64,000 nt of DNA from Bufo bufo (GCF_905171765.1 NC_053392.1:396146119-396210118); one strand, 5' to 3'. Positions 1-7,868 are shown, counted from the stretch's first letter. Notes: generated from the letters alone by a model not told the origin. Numbers and translations: made by a program.

Positions 1-100
1 CACTTAGTACCTTATTTCCAGATGTACCTTTGTTCCAGCAATAGATATTTTTTATCATCTGAAAATCAGGTGATTTTCCTATTTCATGACGTAAAGTCAT

Positions 101-255
101 GATTTTATTAAAGACACGGAGGCGAGTATTGCTATTCTCCTTCTTTACTCTGACCAATAGCAGCAAAGACAAAAATATTGAAACATTTGAACAGCCCCTC
201 CCCATAGTCCTAGTATAACAGGCCACTCTGCCTGCAAATCCTCCTCTTTCTTTGT
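101..255 (+). repeat. DIRS left inverted terminal repeat
   Basis: Positions 101-255 are the reverse complement of 5677-5831 with scattered mismatches (for example GATTTTATTA at 101 against TAATAAAATC at 5822, and GTATTGCTATTCTCC against GGAGAATAGCAATAC). A further 33 bases (68-100, containing TGACGTAAAGTCA) occur only at this end and are repeated in the internal complementary region, as is usual for DIRS. Confidence 0.9.
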
Positions 256-660
256 AACACGAGACCGAAAATCCAACTGAACCGGAAAAACCCAGAGTCC
301 CAGAACATCATGGAACAACCACCGCCTTCCGTCCGGAAGCGAAACGGGAAGAACTGGAAACAACACCGCAGGATGCTCCTCGTCCTGTCCATATCAAACG
401 ATCGTCTGGAACCGAACTGCCGACGACGTAGACCAATGGATGCAGCACACCAGGCCGGTCTCAACCTGAAAAGGTGAAAAATAGAGAATGATAGAAAACC
501 AATCGGGACATGGTATCCAAAATCAACTGGTTGCGACAAACCTACTCAGGAAAAACTCATAGAGTTAAAAACAATATGCGTATGACAACAAATCAATAAT
601 ATCTTTCGGAATAAACATCATTCATAATAATAACATACATATAGGGAGGGAACATAGGGT
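256..660. other. DIRS non-coding region between left repeat and ICR
   Basis: About 400 bases with no plausible gene. The open frames here are short and antisense. It is the region downstream of the recombinase on the minus strand, so it probably holds the 3' untranslated part of the element. A TAACATACATATAGGG stretch sits just before the internal complementary region. I see no clear polyadenylation signal. Confidence 0.6.
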
Positions 661-662
661 GG

Positions 663-760
663 GCAATACTCGCCTCCGTGTCTTTAATAAAATCATGACT
701 TTACGTCATGAAATAGGAAAATCACCAGATTTTATTACAAGACCCGGAGGCTCGTATTGC
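663..760. repeat. DIRS internal complementary region (ICR)
   Basis: Bases 664-726 are the reverse complement of the extreme left end (about 70-132), and 729-760 are the reverse complement of the extreme right end (about 5799-5831), joined head to head. In DIRS elements this region is thought to template completion and circularisation of the replication intermediate. Its central join (near 725-731) shows what the circle junction should look like: right end ..GTAATAAAATC beside left end GGTGATTTTCC.., which fixes the element boundaries used here. Confidence 0.9.
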
Positions 761-770
761 AAGTTCAAAG

Positions 771-1727
771 TTAAGATAAATTCTCAATGATCGATGAGAA
801 AACGTGAGGACCTGGCCGAAAATAAAATTCCCTGAACGTGGATACTCTGGACCAGTCCGCCAATTTTAAAATGTCCTCCAGTCTGGCGCCAGAAACCGCC
901 AAAGAGGTAGCAGATGCTCCCCTAGCGGAATGCGCCGAAAAAATAGAAGTGTCCACGCCCGCCAATTCCATGATCCACTTCATCCACCTAGCCAGCGTGG
1001 GAGTGGTCACTGGGGCAAAAGGACGAATGGTAGAGAGGAAGAGATGAGAAAACTCTTGCGAACGATGAAGTGACGTGCGAGCTTCATATTCCTTGAGGCA
1101 TTCCACCAGACAGAGAGAAGGCGAGGCCGGGAAAGCAGGATAAGCGACTGAACGAATGTGAGTCTTGGTCCCCCTAGAGATGTCAAAAGAGACTCCCTCC
1201 GGAGTGTACGAGCGGGCATCTTAATCCAAAGCCCGGACGTCGGACACCCGCTTGCAGGAAATTAGACAGAAAAGAGTGACAAGCTTCGCCGACAGTTGCC
1301 TTAAGGAAAGGTCTGTATTCTGAGGCCAAGAGGACAAAAAGGAAAGGACACAAGACACGTCCCAAGTAGAAGAAAATCTAGGCCTAGGAGGACGAGACAT
1401 CCGAGAGCCCCGCAAGAGACGGCATACCAAAGGATGTTGCCCCGCCGGAGCACCATCAAATCCCTGATGGGACGCAGAAATGGCCGATCTGAAAAGGCTG
1501 ATCGTGCGATAGGCCTTACCCTGGTCGAAAAGAGAAGACAGGAAATGCAAGATCTCCGTCACAGGTGCCGAAACGGGATCCAAGTCCCTAGCCACGCACC
1601 AGCGATCCCAAGATCCCCAGGCAGATCTGTAAGATCTTCTGGTTCCTGGGGCCCAAGCGTTCTCCAAGAGGACTCTAGCTGTTCCCGAAACTCCCGGGAC
1701 CTCCCAGGGTCCCCTGAAATTCGACAT
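771..1727 (-). pseudogene. DIRS tyrosine recombinase, interrupted by one stop codon
   Basis: This enzyme would insert the circular DNA intermediate into the genome by site-specific recombination. The frame runs from a Met at 1727 (MSNFRGPWEV) to the stop at 771, about 318 codons. The N-terminal half looks like a core-binding SAM-like domain (GTRRSYRSAW..WDRWC, then FLSSLFDQGKAYRTI). The catalytic half shows the first Arg in CKRVSDVRALD, the HxxR motif in AHSARGAS and the nucleophilic Tyr in FREFYFRP. A single in-frame TAA at 1221-1223, just after VRALD, breaks it; the same frame continues past the stop with clear homology (SYTPEGVSF). It is in the same frame as Gag and overlaps the end of the RT gene by 169 bases. 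Family assignment is secure from the motifs; inactivity is inferred from the stop. Confidence 0.9.
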
Positions 1728-4700
1728 GCCAACAGGCGCAGGGATCCGTCCAGGAGAAGAGGGTGTGGTTGGTGATTCGGACCTCGGAGTAGAGTCTGAG
1801 ATGTCGGGAGCAGGCACGGGATCTCTATCATCATCTCCAGAAGGTGAGGAAACCACGACTGGGAATTCCAAAACGGGACCAGAAGAACCAGATCCGCTGC
1901 ATGTCGGCATACTTGAATCAGGGTCCTGGGAATCAGCTGGAAAGGAGGAAATGCGTAAAGCAGGCCCCTGGACCAATCCTGTAGGAACGCGTCCACCGCT
2001 TCGGCCTCCGGATCCGGGCGCCAACTGTAGAAACGTGGCAGCTGCGTATTCAGGCGGGAGGCAAACAGGTCGATACAGCAAGGTCCCCACAGAGATGTTA
2101 AGGAACGGAACACCGCTGGATCTAACTGCCAGTCGCTGGAGTCGGAGAGATATCGAGAGCTCCAATCCGCCCGAAAGTTCTGGACGCCTGGAAGATATTC
2201 TGCCAAGACAATCAACTCCTTGTCCAGGCAGTAGTCCCAGAAATCCTTCGCCAACCGAGATAGAATGGTGGAACGGGTTCCGCCCATGCCGTTGATGTAA
2301 CGCACTGCCGACACGTTGTCCATGCGAAGTTGAATGCAGGCTTTGGCCGTGTCTCTCGTGAAACTCTTGATTGCAAACGAACCTGCCAACAGTTCCAGCG
2401 CATTGATGTGGAATCCCGCTTCGTCCGCTGACCAGCCGCCTCCGGTTGAGATCCCCTCGCAATGAGCTCCCCAGCCCGACAGGCTGGCATCCGAATCTAC
2501 CACGAAGTCCGGACGATGACCGAAAATGGCCTTGCCGTTCCAAGCCTGCAAATTGAGGATCCACCAGGATAGCTCCTCCTTGGTTTCCTCGTCCAGGGAA
2601 ATCCAATCCGCATAGGAAGCCCCCGTCCGCAGGTGGGAGATCTTCAGTCGCTGGAGAGCCCGGTAATGTAGTGGGGCCGGGAAGACCGCCTGAATGGATG
2701 AAGCAAGAAGGCCTATGATCCTTGCTAGTTGGCGCAAAGGGATCTGGGAAGATGACTTGGCTCTGCACAATTCCTTCCATATGGACCGGACCTTGGCCGG
2801 TGGTAGGCTGAGAGTTCCTGCCGTGGAATCCACCAGAAACCCCAGGAACTCCATCTCGCGAGCCGGAGTGAGACAGGACTTCTCCTGATTGAGGAGGAAA
2901 CCCAGATCCGACAGGAGATCCATTGTCCAGCGAAGGTGATTCAGTAACACCGAATGATCCTGTGCCATGATCAGGATGTCGTCCAGATAGACGATGAGGC
3001 GAACTCCCCGACTGCGCAGCCAGGCCATGGCCGGGCGCATCAGCTTGGTGAAGCACCACGGAGCTGAAGAGAGGCCGAAAGGGAGGCATGTAAACCACCA
3101 AATCCTGTCCTTCCAAGAGAAGCATAGGAGGTTCCTGGACGCGTCCTCGACAGGGACGGTAAGGTAAGCGTCCTTCAGGTCCAACTTGACCATCCAATCG
3201 CCCACCTGAAGAAGGTCCCGAAGGAGATGGATGCCTTCCATCTTGAAATGGCGGTACCTGACGAACGCGTTGAGAGCGCGTAAATTGATGACGGGCCGCA
3301 GCTGGCCCCCTTTTTTCGCCACCAAGAAGATGTTGCTGATTATCGCACCAGGGGATGCCGGTGCCGGCTCTATGGCCCCTTTGCGGAAGAGATCTGATAA
3401 CTCTGAGTCCACCAGTAAGCGGCTTTCTACCGACAGCACTGCAGGGTGTGGGGGCGGAATGGGTAGATGAGAGGACGTCAGCTCTATGTGGAAACCCCTG
3501 ACCGTGGATAGAATCCATTGGTCCGAGGTGATGCGTGACCAAGCTCGAGAAAAGAGCCGGAGTCTGCCCCCTACGCAAACAGTTAAAGAATTGACATGAG
3601 GCATTGGTCTTACCGTAGGGACGTCTGGAACCAGGGTGTCCTCTGTATCCTCTAGGTCTCCAGGATCCTCCCCGGGAAGGGAAAAAGGATGGTGTCTCTC
3701 GCCTTTGGTCCTGGAATGCAGGTCTCTGGGCGAAGGAGCCTCGGCCCGAACCACGGGCTTGAAAATGGGCACGGCCGGACAGACGGCCCCTGAAACTGCC
3801 GGCCCTGGTAGAGACCCTACCATGAAACACCCGCTTCATTGAACTCTGGGCTTTGTCGAGTGCTGTAAAAGCACCGACAAACCGTCCTAAGTCCTTAATA
3901 AAGGACTCGCCAAAGAGCAGGCCCTGGGCCTCCTTACTGGCTTCGGTAAGCGCCAAGTTGGAGAGTTTTGGCTCAATTTTAAAAAGAATGGCCTTGCGCC
4001 GTTCAATAGCCAGGGACGTGTTCACGTTTCCTGCTACGCAAATTGCGCGCTGCACCCACTCGCGCAGCTCTAGAGGGTCTACCTGCCTACCCTCAGCCTT
4101 GGCAGCTTCGGCCAAGTCGAAGATCTTTGCCAGGGGGCCAAATATGTCCAGGACCTTGTCCTGACAAGCACGCAGGTCCGACTCCAAACCCTTCCTTGGA
4201 TTCCACCCAGATTTGGTGAGGAATTGGGTCATTTTGGGGTCTACCGCTGGAGTCTCGCAAACCCTGTTGGGAACTATGGGCCTGGGGCATTCTGCCCTAA
4301 GTTTGTTGCGCGCCTCTTTGGAGAGGGGGCAACGCACGCGGGCCTCCAAATATTTGGATACATGATCCAATGGCAACCACTCCGCCGACCGAGGGTGGTG
4401 GAGGGAATCCGGGTCAAACAGAGGTTCCCCGGAGGGATCTGTCAAAGAAGCAGGGAATACATCTGCTGCCGAAACCATGGAGCTACACCCGGGTAAGGGG
4501 TTAGAATCTATGACCCCAGAAGGGTCGTCCTCTGCCTCCTTATAGGCGTCATCTAAAGCCTCCTCATCAGAACTGACTTCAGAGTCGGAAGCTGTATCCT
4601 GCTGTGCTCTAGCACATTTCCAGTTTCGCGTACGTTCTGCCTGACGCGTACAGGCTCTTTTGCGCGGACCTAGCGCGCCAACATTAGTGGAAACATCGTC

Positions 4701-4997
4701 ACCAGTCATGCGTTTTCTGGAGGCAGGCCCTGGCCCGGTTGGTTTAGAAACCGTAGCGGGCTGTGGGGTGGGAGAGGCAGCTGGATGGGTAGCAAGGGCC
4801 TGGGCAATGGACTGGGAAATGACTGAGGTCATTGATCCCATAGCCGCAGCAATCACATTAGATAATGTGTTTTGAAAAGCCAGGGAATGATCCACAGGGG
4901 ACATCACTGTGTCACAATCATCCCCAGAAGGGGTTAAATCAACTTGAGGCATGTCTTCCTCAATAGGGCCCTGCCCACTGTGACTTGTATTAGGCAT
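1221..4997 (-). CDS. DIRS Gag-like ORF, open in frame down to the recombinase
   Basis: The first Met of the frame is at 5018, but MPNTSHSGQG at 4997 looks more natural. Gag-like residues extend to about 3590: an N-terminal Ser/Pro-rich part, a basic stretch (PRKRACTRQAERTR), a strongly acidic stretch (SDSEVSSDEEALDD), a helical middle (WVQRAICVAGNVNTSLAIERR) and an Arg/Gly-rich tail (RGRLSGRAHFQARGSGRG) suited to nucleic-acid binding. No CCHC knuckle is present. Remarkably the same frame stays open beneath the RT gene for about 700 codons and then becomes the recombinase, ending at the TAA at 1221. The stretch from about 3590 to 1727 looks like an alternative-frame reading of the RT gene rather than a known domain. 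Confidence 0.75.
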   Translation of the reverse strand: MPNTSHSGQGPIEEDMPQVDLTPSGDDCDTVMSPVDHSLAFQNTLSNVIAAAMGSMTSVISQSIAQALATHPAASPTPQPATVSKPTGPGPASRKRMTGDDVSTNVGALGPRKRACTRQAERTRNWKCARAQQDTASDSEVSSDEEALDDAYKEAEDDPSGVIDSNPLPGCSSMVSAADVFPASLTDPSGEPLFDPDSLHHPRSAEWLPLDHVSKYLEARVRCPLSKEARNKLRAECPRPIVPNRVCETPAVDPKMTQFLTKSGWNPRKGLESDLRACQDKVLDIFGPLAKIFDLAEAAKAEGRQVDPLELREWVQRAICVAGNVNTSLAIERRKAILFKIEPKLSNLALTEASKEAQGLLFGESFIKDLGRFVGAFTALDKAQSSMKRVFHGRVSTRAGSFRGRLSGRAHFQARGSGRGSFAQRPAFQDQRRETPSFFPSRGGSWRPRGYRGHPGSRRPYGKTNASCQFFNCLRRGQTPALFSSLVTHHLGPMDSIHGQGFPHRADVLSSTHSAPTPCSAVGRKPLTGGLRVIRSLPQRGHRAGTGIPWCDNQQHLLGGEKRGPAAARHQFTRSQRVRQVPPFQDGRHPSPSGPSSGGRLDGQVGPEGRLPYRPCRGRVQEPPMLLLEGQDLVVYMPPFRPLFSSVVLHQADAPGHGLAAQSGSSPHRLSGRHPDHGTGSFGVTESPSLDNGSPVGSGFPPQSGEVLSHSGSRDGVPGVSGGFHGRNSQPTTGQGPVHMEGIVQSQVIFPDPFAPTSKDHRPSCFIHSGGLPGPTTLPGSPATEDLPPADGGFLCGLDFPGRGNQGGAILVDPQFAGLERQGHFRSSSGLRGRFGCQPVGLGSSLRGDLNRRRLVSGRSGIPHQCAGTVGRFVCNQEFHERHGQSLHSTSHGQRVGSALHQRHGRNPFHHSISVGEGFLGLLPGQGVDCLGRISSRRPELSGGLELSISLRLQRLAVRSSGVPFLNISVGTLLYRPVCLPPEYAAATFLQLAPGSGGRSGGRVPTGLVQGPALRISSFPADSQDPDSSMPTCSGSGSSGPVLEFPVVVSSPSGDDDRDPVPAPDISDSTPRSESPTTPSSPGRIPAPVGMSNFRGPWEVPGVSGTARVLLENAWAPGTRRSYRSAWGSWDRWCVARDLDPVSAPVTEILHFLSSLFDQGKAYRTISLFRSAISASHQGFDGAPAGQHPLVCRLLRGSRMSRPPRPRFSSTWDVSCVLSFLSSWPQNTDLSLRQLSAKLVTLFCLISCKRVSDVRALD
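1559..3823 (-). CDS. DIRS reverse transcriptase / RNase H / methyltransferase-like polyprotein
   Basis: A 754-codon open frame. It would copy element RNA into DNA. Residues 1-80 are a leader overlapping Gag. The RT domain spans roughly residues 85-380: LVAKKGGQLRPVINLRALN, then LDLKDAYLTVPV, then CLPFGLSSAPWCF, and the active site YLDD at residues 279-282 (2978-2989). RNase H follows near residues 440-510 (VDSDASLSGWG, HINALELLA, RMDNVSAVRYI). A DIRS-type methyltransferase-like module lies after about residue 575 (CIDLFASRLNTQLPRFYSW.. and YAFPPFQLI). The frame is +1 relative to Gag, so it would need a frameshift, splice or internal start; the sequence does not show which. I see no stop or gap inside it. 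The start at 3823 is simply the first Met of the open frame. Confidence 0.92.
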   Translation of the reverse strand: MVGSLPGPAVSGAVCPAVPIFKPVVRAEAPSPRDLHSRTKGERHHPFSLPGEDPGDLEDTEDTLVPDVPTVRPMPHVNSLTVCVGGRLRLFSRAWSRITSDQWILSTVRGFHIELTSSHLPIPPPHPAVLSVESRLLVDSELSDLFRKGAIEPAPASPGAIISNIFLVAKKGGQLRPVINLRALNAFVRYRHFKMEGIHLLRDLLQVGDWMVKLDLKDAYLTVPVEDASRNLLCFSWKDRIWWFTCLPFGLSSAPWCFTKLMRPAMAWLRSRGVRLIVYLDDILIMAQDHSVLLNHLRWTMDLLSDLGFLLNQEKSCLTPAREMEFLGFLVDSTAGTLSLPPAKVRSIWKELCRAKSSSQIPLRQLARIIGLLASSIQAVFPAPLHYRALQRLKISHLRTGASYADWISLDEETKEELSWWILNLQAWNGKAIFGHRPDFVVDSDASLSGWGAHCEGISTGGGWSADEAGFHINALELLAGSFAIKSFTRDTAKACIQLRMDNVSAVRYINGMGGTRSTILSRLAKDFWDYCLDKELIVLAEYLPGVQNFRADWSSRYLSDSSDWQLDPAVFRSLTSLWGPCCIDLFASRLNTQLPRFYSWRPDPEAEAVDAFLQDWSRGLLYAFPPFQLIPRTLIQVCRHAADLVLLVPFWNSQSWFPHLLEMMIEIPCLLPTSQTLLRGPNHQPHPLLLDGSLRLLACRISGDPGRSREFREQLESSWRTLGPQEPEDLTDLPGDLGIAGAWLGTWIPFRHL

Positions 4998-5018
4998 GAT
5001 AAACACAGCCTGCCTCAA

Positions 5019-5676
5019 TATTGGTAGTGATAGGGTTAATTAAAAATCAAATCCTACCCTATGTGCTCCCCTGGTGAGGATTTTCCCCAGCCAGGGAGAA
5101 GCTAAAGTGGGGATAGAAAAAACCTTAAAAGGAAGGAGCCGGAGAGCAGCAGAGGCCGCCGATACACAGGAGCCGGAGAGCAGATGCAGAGCAGGGGACG
5201 CCGAGACTCCGGAGCGCCGCACTGAAAAACCGGAAGCGGAAGCGCCCGAGATCTCGCGAGATCTCGGGCGGAGCGCAGCAAGCAGGAGAGCCGGCGGCAA
5301 GATCAGAGGTGAGCCGCGGCGCGAAAACAGCCGAGGGGGGAGGGGGGACCGTGGGGGAGCGAGCTGAGTGAAGGGACTGAGGAAAAACTCAGTCAGAAGC
5401 AAAAAAGGCAATCACCAACTAGGAAGGGACAGACAGAAGGGGATAAATAACCCCATAAGGATATAATCGGTAACATAGGGGGTTCTCCTGAAATAACAGG
5501 GTCACCAGAGCTGTGCCAAAGGAGTTACACGGCAAAAGAAATAGGGGAGAGCCCGTAAATCAAACCTGCAAACACAACAGTATATCCCATAAACCCAAAA
5601 AGGGGGAAAAACTACATAAGATAATAGTAATAAAAATCAGACATATATCACAGGTACTTATCTCTGCGGTCAGCAG
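5019..5676 (-). other. DIRS 5' leader, GC-rich, non-coding
   Basis: The 660 bases between the Gag start and the right terminal repeat have no convincing gene. The part at about 5130-5370 is rich in purines and CpG on the plus strand (AGCCGGAGAGCAG occurs twice near 5110-5180). It most likely carries promoter and 5' untranslated sequence. Confidence 0.55.
5243..5270. promoter_or_regulatory. 28-bp perfect palindrome with TCTCGCGAGA core-promoter motif
   Basis: Positions 5243-5270 read the same on both strands. At the centre (5252-5261) is TCTCGCGAGA, the motif known from TATA-less vertebrate promoters and bound by ZBTB33/Kaiso-type factors. It lies about 245 bases upstream of the Gag start on the minus strand in a GC-rich leader, so it is a reasonable candidate promoter for the DIRS transcript. 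Motif identity is seen; promoter function is inferred. Confidence 0.55.
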
Positions 5677-5831
5677 CAAAGAAAGAGGAGGATTTGCAGG
5701 CAGAGTGGCCTGTTATACTAGGACTTTGGGGAGGGGCTGTTCAAATGTTTCAATATTTTAGTCTTTGCTGCTATTGGTCAGAGTAAAGAAGGAGAATAGC
5801 AATACGAGCCTCCGGGTCTTGTAATAAAATC
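5677..5831 (-). repeat. DIRS right inverted terminal repeat
   Basis: Reverse complement of 101-255. It ends in GTAATAAAATC at 5821-5831, where the interrupted MITE resumes with CAGTTTATTTGG. Small differences between the two repeats (CACGGAGGC on the left, CCCGGAGGC on the right) are both preserved in the internal complementary region. Confidence 0.88.
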
Positions 5832-6280
5832 CAGTTTATTTGGTATGCAAATGAGCCAGTAAGGTGCCCAGAGGGGCATCATTCTTGCAGGAAGGAGCCC
5901 AGGCACGCCTCCTGCCACAATGTGTCCACCCACCCCTCCTACTGCCCCCCCCCTTCCCCCTTTTTCCTGCTCCCAGCATGAGGTCGGGCTTGGGCAACTA
6001 GCAGGAGGCGAGCCTGGGCTCCTTCCTGAAAGAGTGACGCCCCTCTGGGCATCTTTTGGGCTCATTTGCATACCAAATAAACTGGATTTTCTGAAGAAAG
6101 AAAACATCTATTGCTGAAACAAAGGCACATCTAGAAATAAGGTACTAAGTGCTATTAGGCTAAGACTTTACTTCAATAGCAATTATCCTGGTGACAGATT
6201 TCCTTTAAAGGGGCAGGGCACTGTGGATGACACTGTTAAGGGAGCGGAGTTCTGTGGAGGTTACAGTTAATGGGGTAGGC

Positions 6281-6587
6281 TTAGGGTGGCAATTTGGGCC
6301 ACCCTCAAAAGATGGACTTAAAAACCCTGCCCCCTGGTCCCATTAGGCCACACCCCTCCCACTCCGCAGCCAACAGGGTTTGAAAAAGTGAAGGTAAAAA
6401 TTGGGGAGGGGTGGGAGGGAGGGTGACTTTCTCCCTGCAGCTCACGCTCAGACAGCACAGTGCTGCTGCCTGAGAGTGAGCTGTTCAAAGGACATCCCTG
6501 TGTCTGTCCAGGCCCTGCGCCGGATGGAGGACAGGGAGTCTGAGATGCCAGACTGCCCTGCCTAAAACCAGACCTCTGGCCACCCTA
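6281..6587. mobile_element. Short TIR element inserted in the minisatellite
   Basis: It begins TTAGGGTGGC and ends GGCCACCCTA, giving inverted ends of about 9-10 bp. The flanks GGGGTAGGC (6272-6280) and GGGGCAGGC (6588-6596) could be a 9-bp target duplication with one mismatch. That word also occurs elsewhere in the minisatellite, so the duplication is not certain. The interior is unrelated to the repeat unit and non-coding. Confidence 0.5.
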
Positions 6588-7070
6588 GGGGCAGGCTGCT
6601 ATGGCGGTCACAATTAAGGGGATGGTCCGCTATGGAGGTCAGTGTTAAAGGGTAGATTGCTGTAGAGGCCACTGTTAAGGGGGCGGGGTGTTGTGGAAAT
6701 CACTGTTAAGGAGATAGGGTACTGTGGAGGTAACTAATAAAGGGGCAGGCCACTGTGGAGGTCACTGTTAAGGGGGTGGGATGCTGTGGAGGTCACTGTT
6801 AAAGGTGTGGGCACTGTGGAAGTCTCTGTTAAGGGGACAGGGAACGGTAGAGGTCACAGTTAAGGGGACGGTCCATTATGGAGGTCAGTGTTAAGGGGCG
6901 GGGTGCTGTAGAGGTCACTGTTAAGGGGGAAACATGTTGTGAAGGTCACACTTTAAGATACCAGAGCTCTGTGGAGGTCACTGTTAAAGGAGTGGGTTAT
7001 TGTGGAAATCACTGGTAACGAGACAGGGTACTTTGGAGGTAACAAATAAAAGGCTGGCTGCTGTGGAGGT

Positions 7071-7353
7071 CACTGTTAAAGGGGAGAGCGCTGTGGATGT
7101 TACTGTTAAGGAGGCAGGCCGATGTGGAGGTCAATGTTAAAGGGGCAGGCTCTGCGGAGGTCACTGTTAAAGGGGAGAGCGCTGTGGATGTTACTGTTAA
7201 GGAGGCAGGCCGATGTGGAGGTCAATGTTAAAGGGGCAGGCTCTGCGGAGGTCACTGTTAAAGGGGAGAGCGCTGTGGATGTTACTGTTAAGGAGGCAGG
7301 CCGATGTGGAGGTCAATGTTAAAGGGGCAGGCTCTGCGGAGGTCACTGTTAAG
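7071..7353. repeat. Three identical 91-bp higher-order repeat units
   Basis: The block starting GGGGAGAGCGCTGTGG recurs at 7081, 7172 and 7263, an exact 91-bp spacing, and I see no differences between copies. Each holds three basic units. The identity contrasts with the diverged units around it and points to recent unequal exchange or slippage (or an assembly artefact). Confidence 0.9.
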
Positions 7354-7839
7354 GGAGGAGGGGACTGTAGAGGCCACTATTAAAGGGGCAGCGGGGTACT
7401 GTGAGGTCACTGGTAAGGCAGCAGGGTACTGTGAGGTCACTGTTAAGGGAGCGGGGTACTGTGGCAGTCACTGTTAAAGGGGCAGTCGCTGTGGAGGTCT
7501 CTGTTAAGGGGGATGGTAATGGTGGAGGTCAGTGTTAAGGGGACTGTAACCTATGGTCAGTGTTAAGGGGCCAGTGCTGTAGAGGTCAAGGGGGTGGGGT
7601 GCTGTGGAACTCACTGTTAAAGGGGCAGGCTGCTGTGAAGGTCAAAGTTAAGGGGGTGGGCTGCTGTGGACGTCCTATTTTAAGGAGACGCAGCACTGTG
7701 GGGGGGTCAGTGTTAAGGGGTGGGGGGATGTGGAGGTCACTGTTAAGGCAGCGGGGTACTGTAGATGTCACTGTTATAGTGGATACCGTTGATATCTTTT
7801 AACGACACATACAAACATTAAATTAAATAGATTAAATAT

Positions 7840-7868
7840 ACCCGTGCGAAGTCGGGTCCTTCAGCTAG
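7840..7868 (+). mobile_element. Helitron-like 3' terminus
   Basis: ACCCGTGCGAAGTCGGGT (7840-7857) can form a 5-bp stem hairpin and is followed by CCTTCAG and CTAG (7865-7868) before a T. This matches the Helitron 3' end pattern: a short GC hairpin, then CTRR, inserted 5' of T. The words GTGCGAAG and CAGCTAG resemble vertebrate non-autonomous Helitrons. I could not place the 5' TC end; the upstream minisatellite may be internal to the element. Confidence 0.55.

Larger units (their letters stand above)
68..5831 (-). mobile_element. DIRS-type tyrosine-recombinase retrotransposon, near full length
   Basis: This 5.8-kb element has every DIRS hallmark: inverted terminal repeats (101-255 and 5677-5831), an internal complementary region (663-760) that matches both ends head to head, a Gag-like gene, an RT-RNase H-methyltransferase gene, and a tyrosine recombinase in place of an integrase. 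All genes read on the minus strand. No target duplication is visible, as expected for recombinase-mediated insertion; the bases AAAATC occur at both junctions with the host MITE. Only one inactivating change was noticed, a TAA in the recombinase at 1221-1223, so the copy looks fairly young. Confidence 0.93.
1..6204. mobile_element. TTAA-type palindromic MITE split by a DIRS insertion
   Basis: Bases 1-67 are the inverted complement of about 6085-6153 with few mismatches (start CACTTAGTACCTTATTTC, end GAAATAAGGTACTAAGTG). The interior 5832-6084 is itself a foldback, with CCAGTTTATTTGGTATGCAA near 5832 facing TTGCATACCAAATAAACTGG near 6066. The right arm runs on to GGTGACAGATTTCCTTTAA at about 6190-6208, the usual end of frog TTAA-flanked MITEs with an AGG..CTGTCACC terminus. 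The left end lies before base 1. The arms carry octamer-like ATGCAAAT words. It is non-coding; superfamily assignment (piggyBac-like) rests only on the TTAA and is inference. Confidence 0.7.
6205..7795. repeat. Minisatellite, about 30-40-bp units
   Basis: A degenerate tandem array built on CTGTGGAGGTCACTGTTAAG followed by a G-rich spacer such as GGGGCGGGGTG. Unit length and sequence vary from copy to copy. A 307-bp insertion interrupts it at 6281-6587 and a 91-bp higher-order block is triplicated near 7071-7353. It ends shortly before a Helitron-like terminus and may be internal to that element. The open frames in it (for example 7122-7322) are by-products of the repeat. Confidence 0.85.

Noticed and set aside
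1726..2295. 189-codon plus-strand ORF and several others within 1434-4875
   Set aside because: They are antisense shadows of the DIRS Gag/RT/recombinase genes.
5074..5367. 97-codon plus-strand ORF, highly charged
   Set aside because: GC-rich leader of the DIRS; composition-driven and antisense to the element's transcription.
7122..7322. Plus-strand ORF with repeated VTVKGAG-like sequence
   Set aside because: It is a translation of the 91-bp repeat; no start context or domain.
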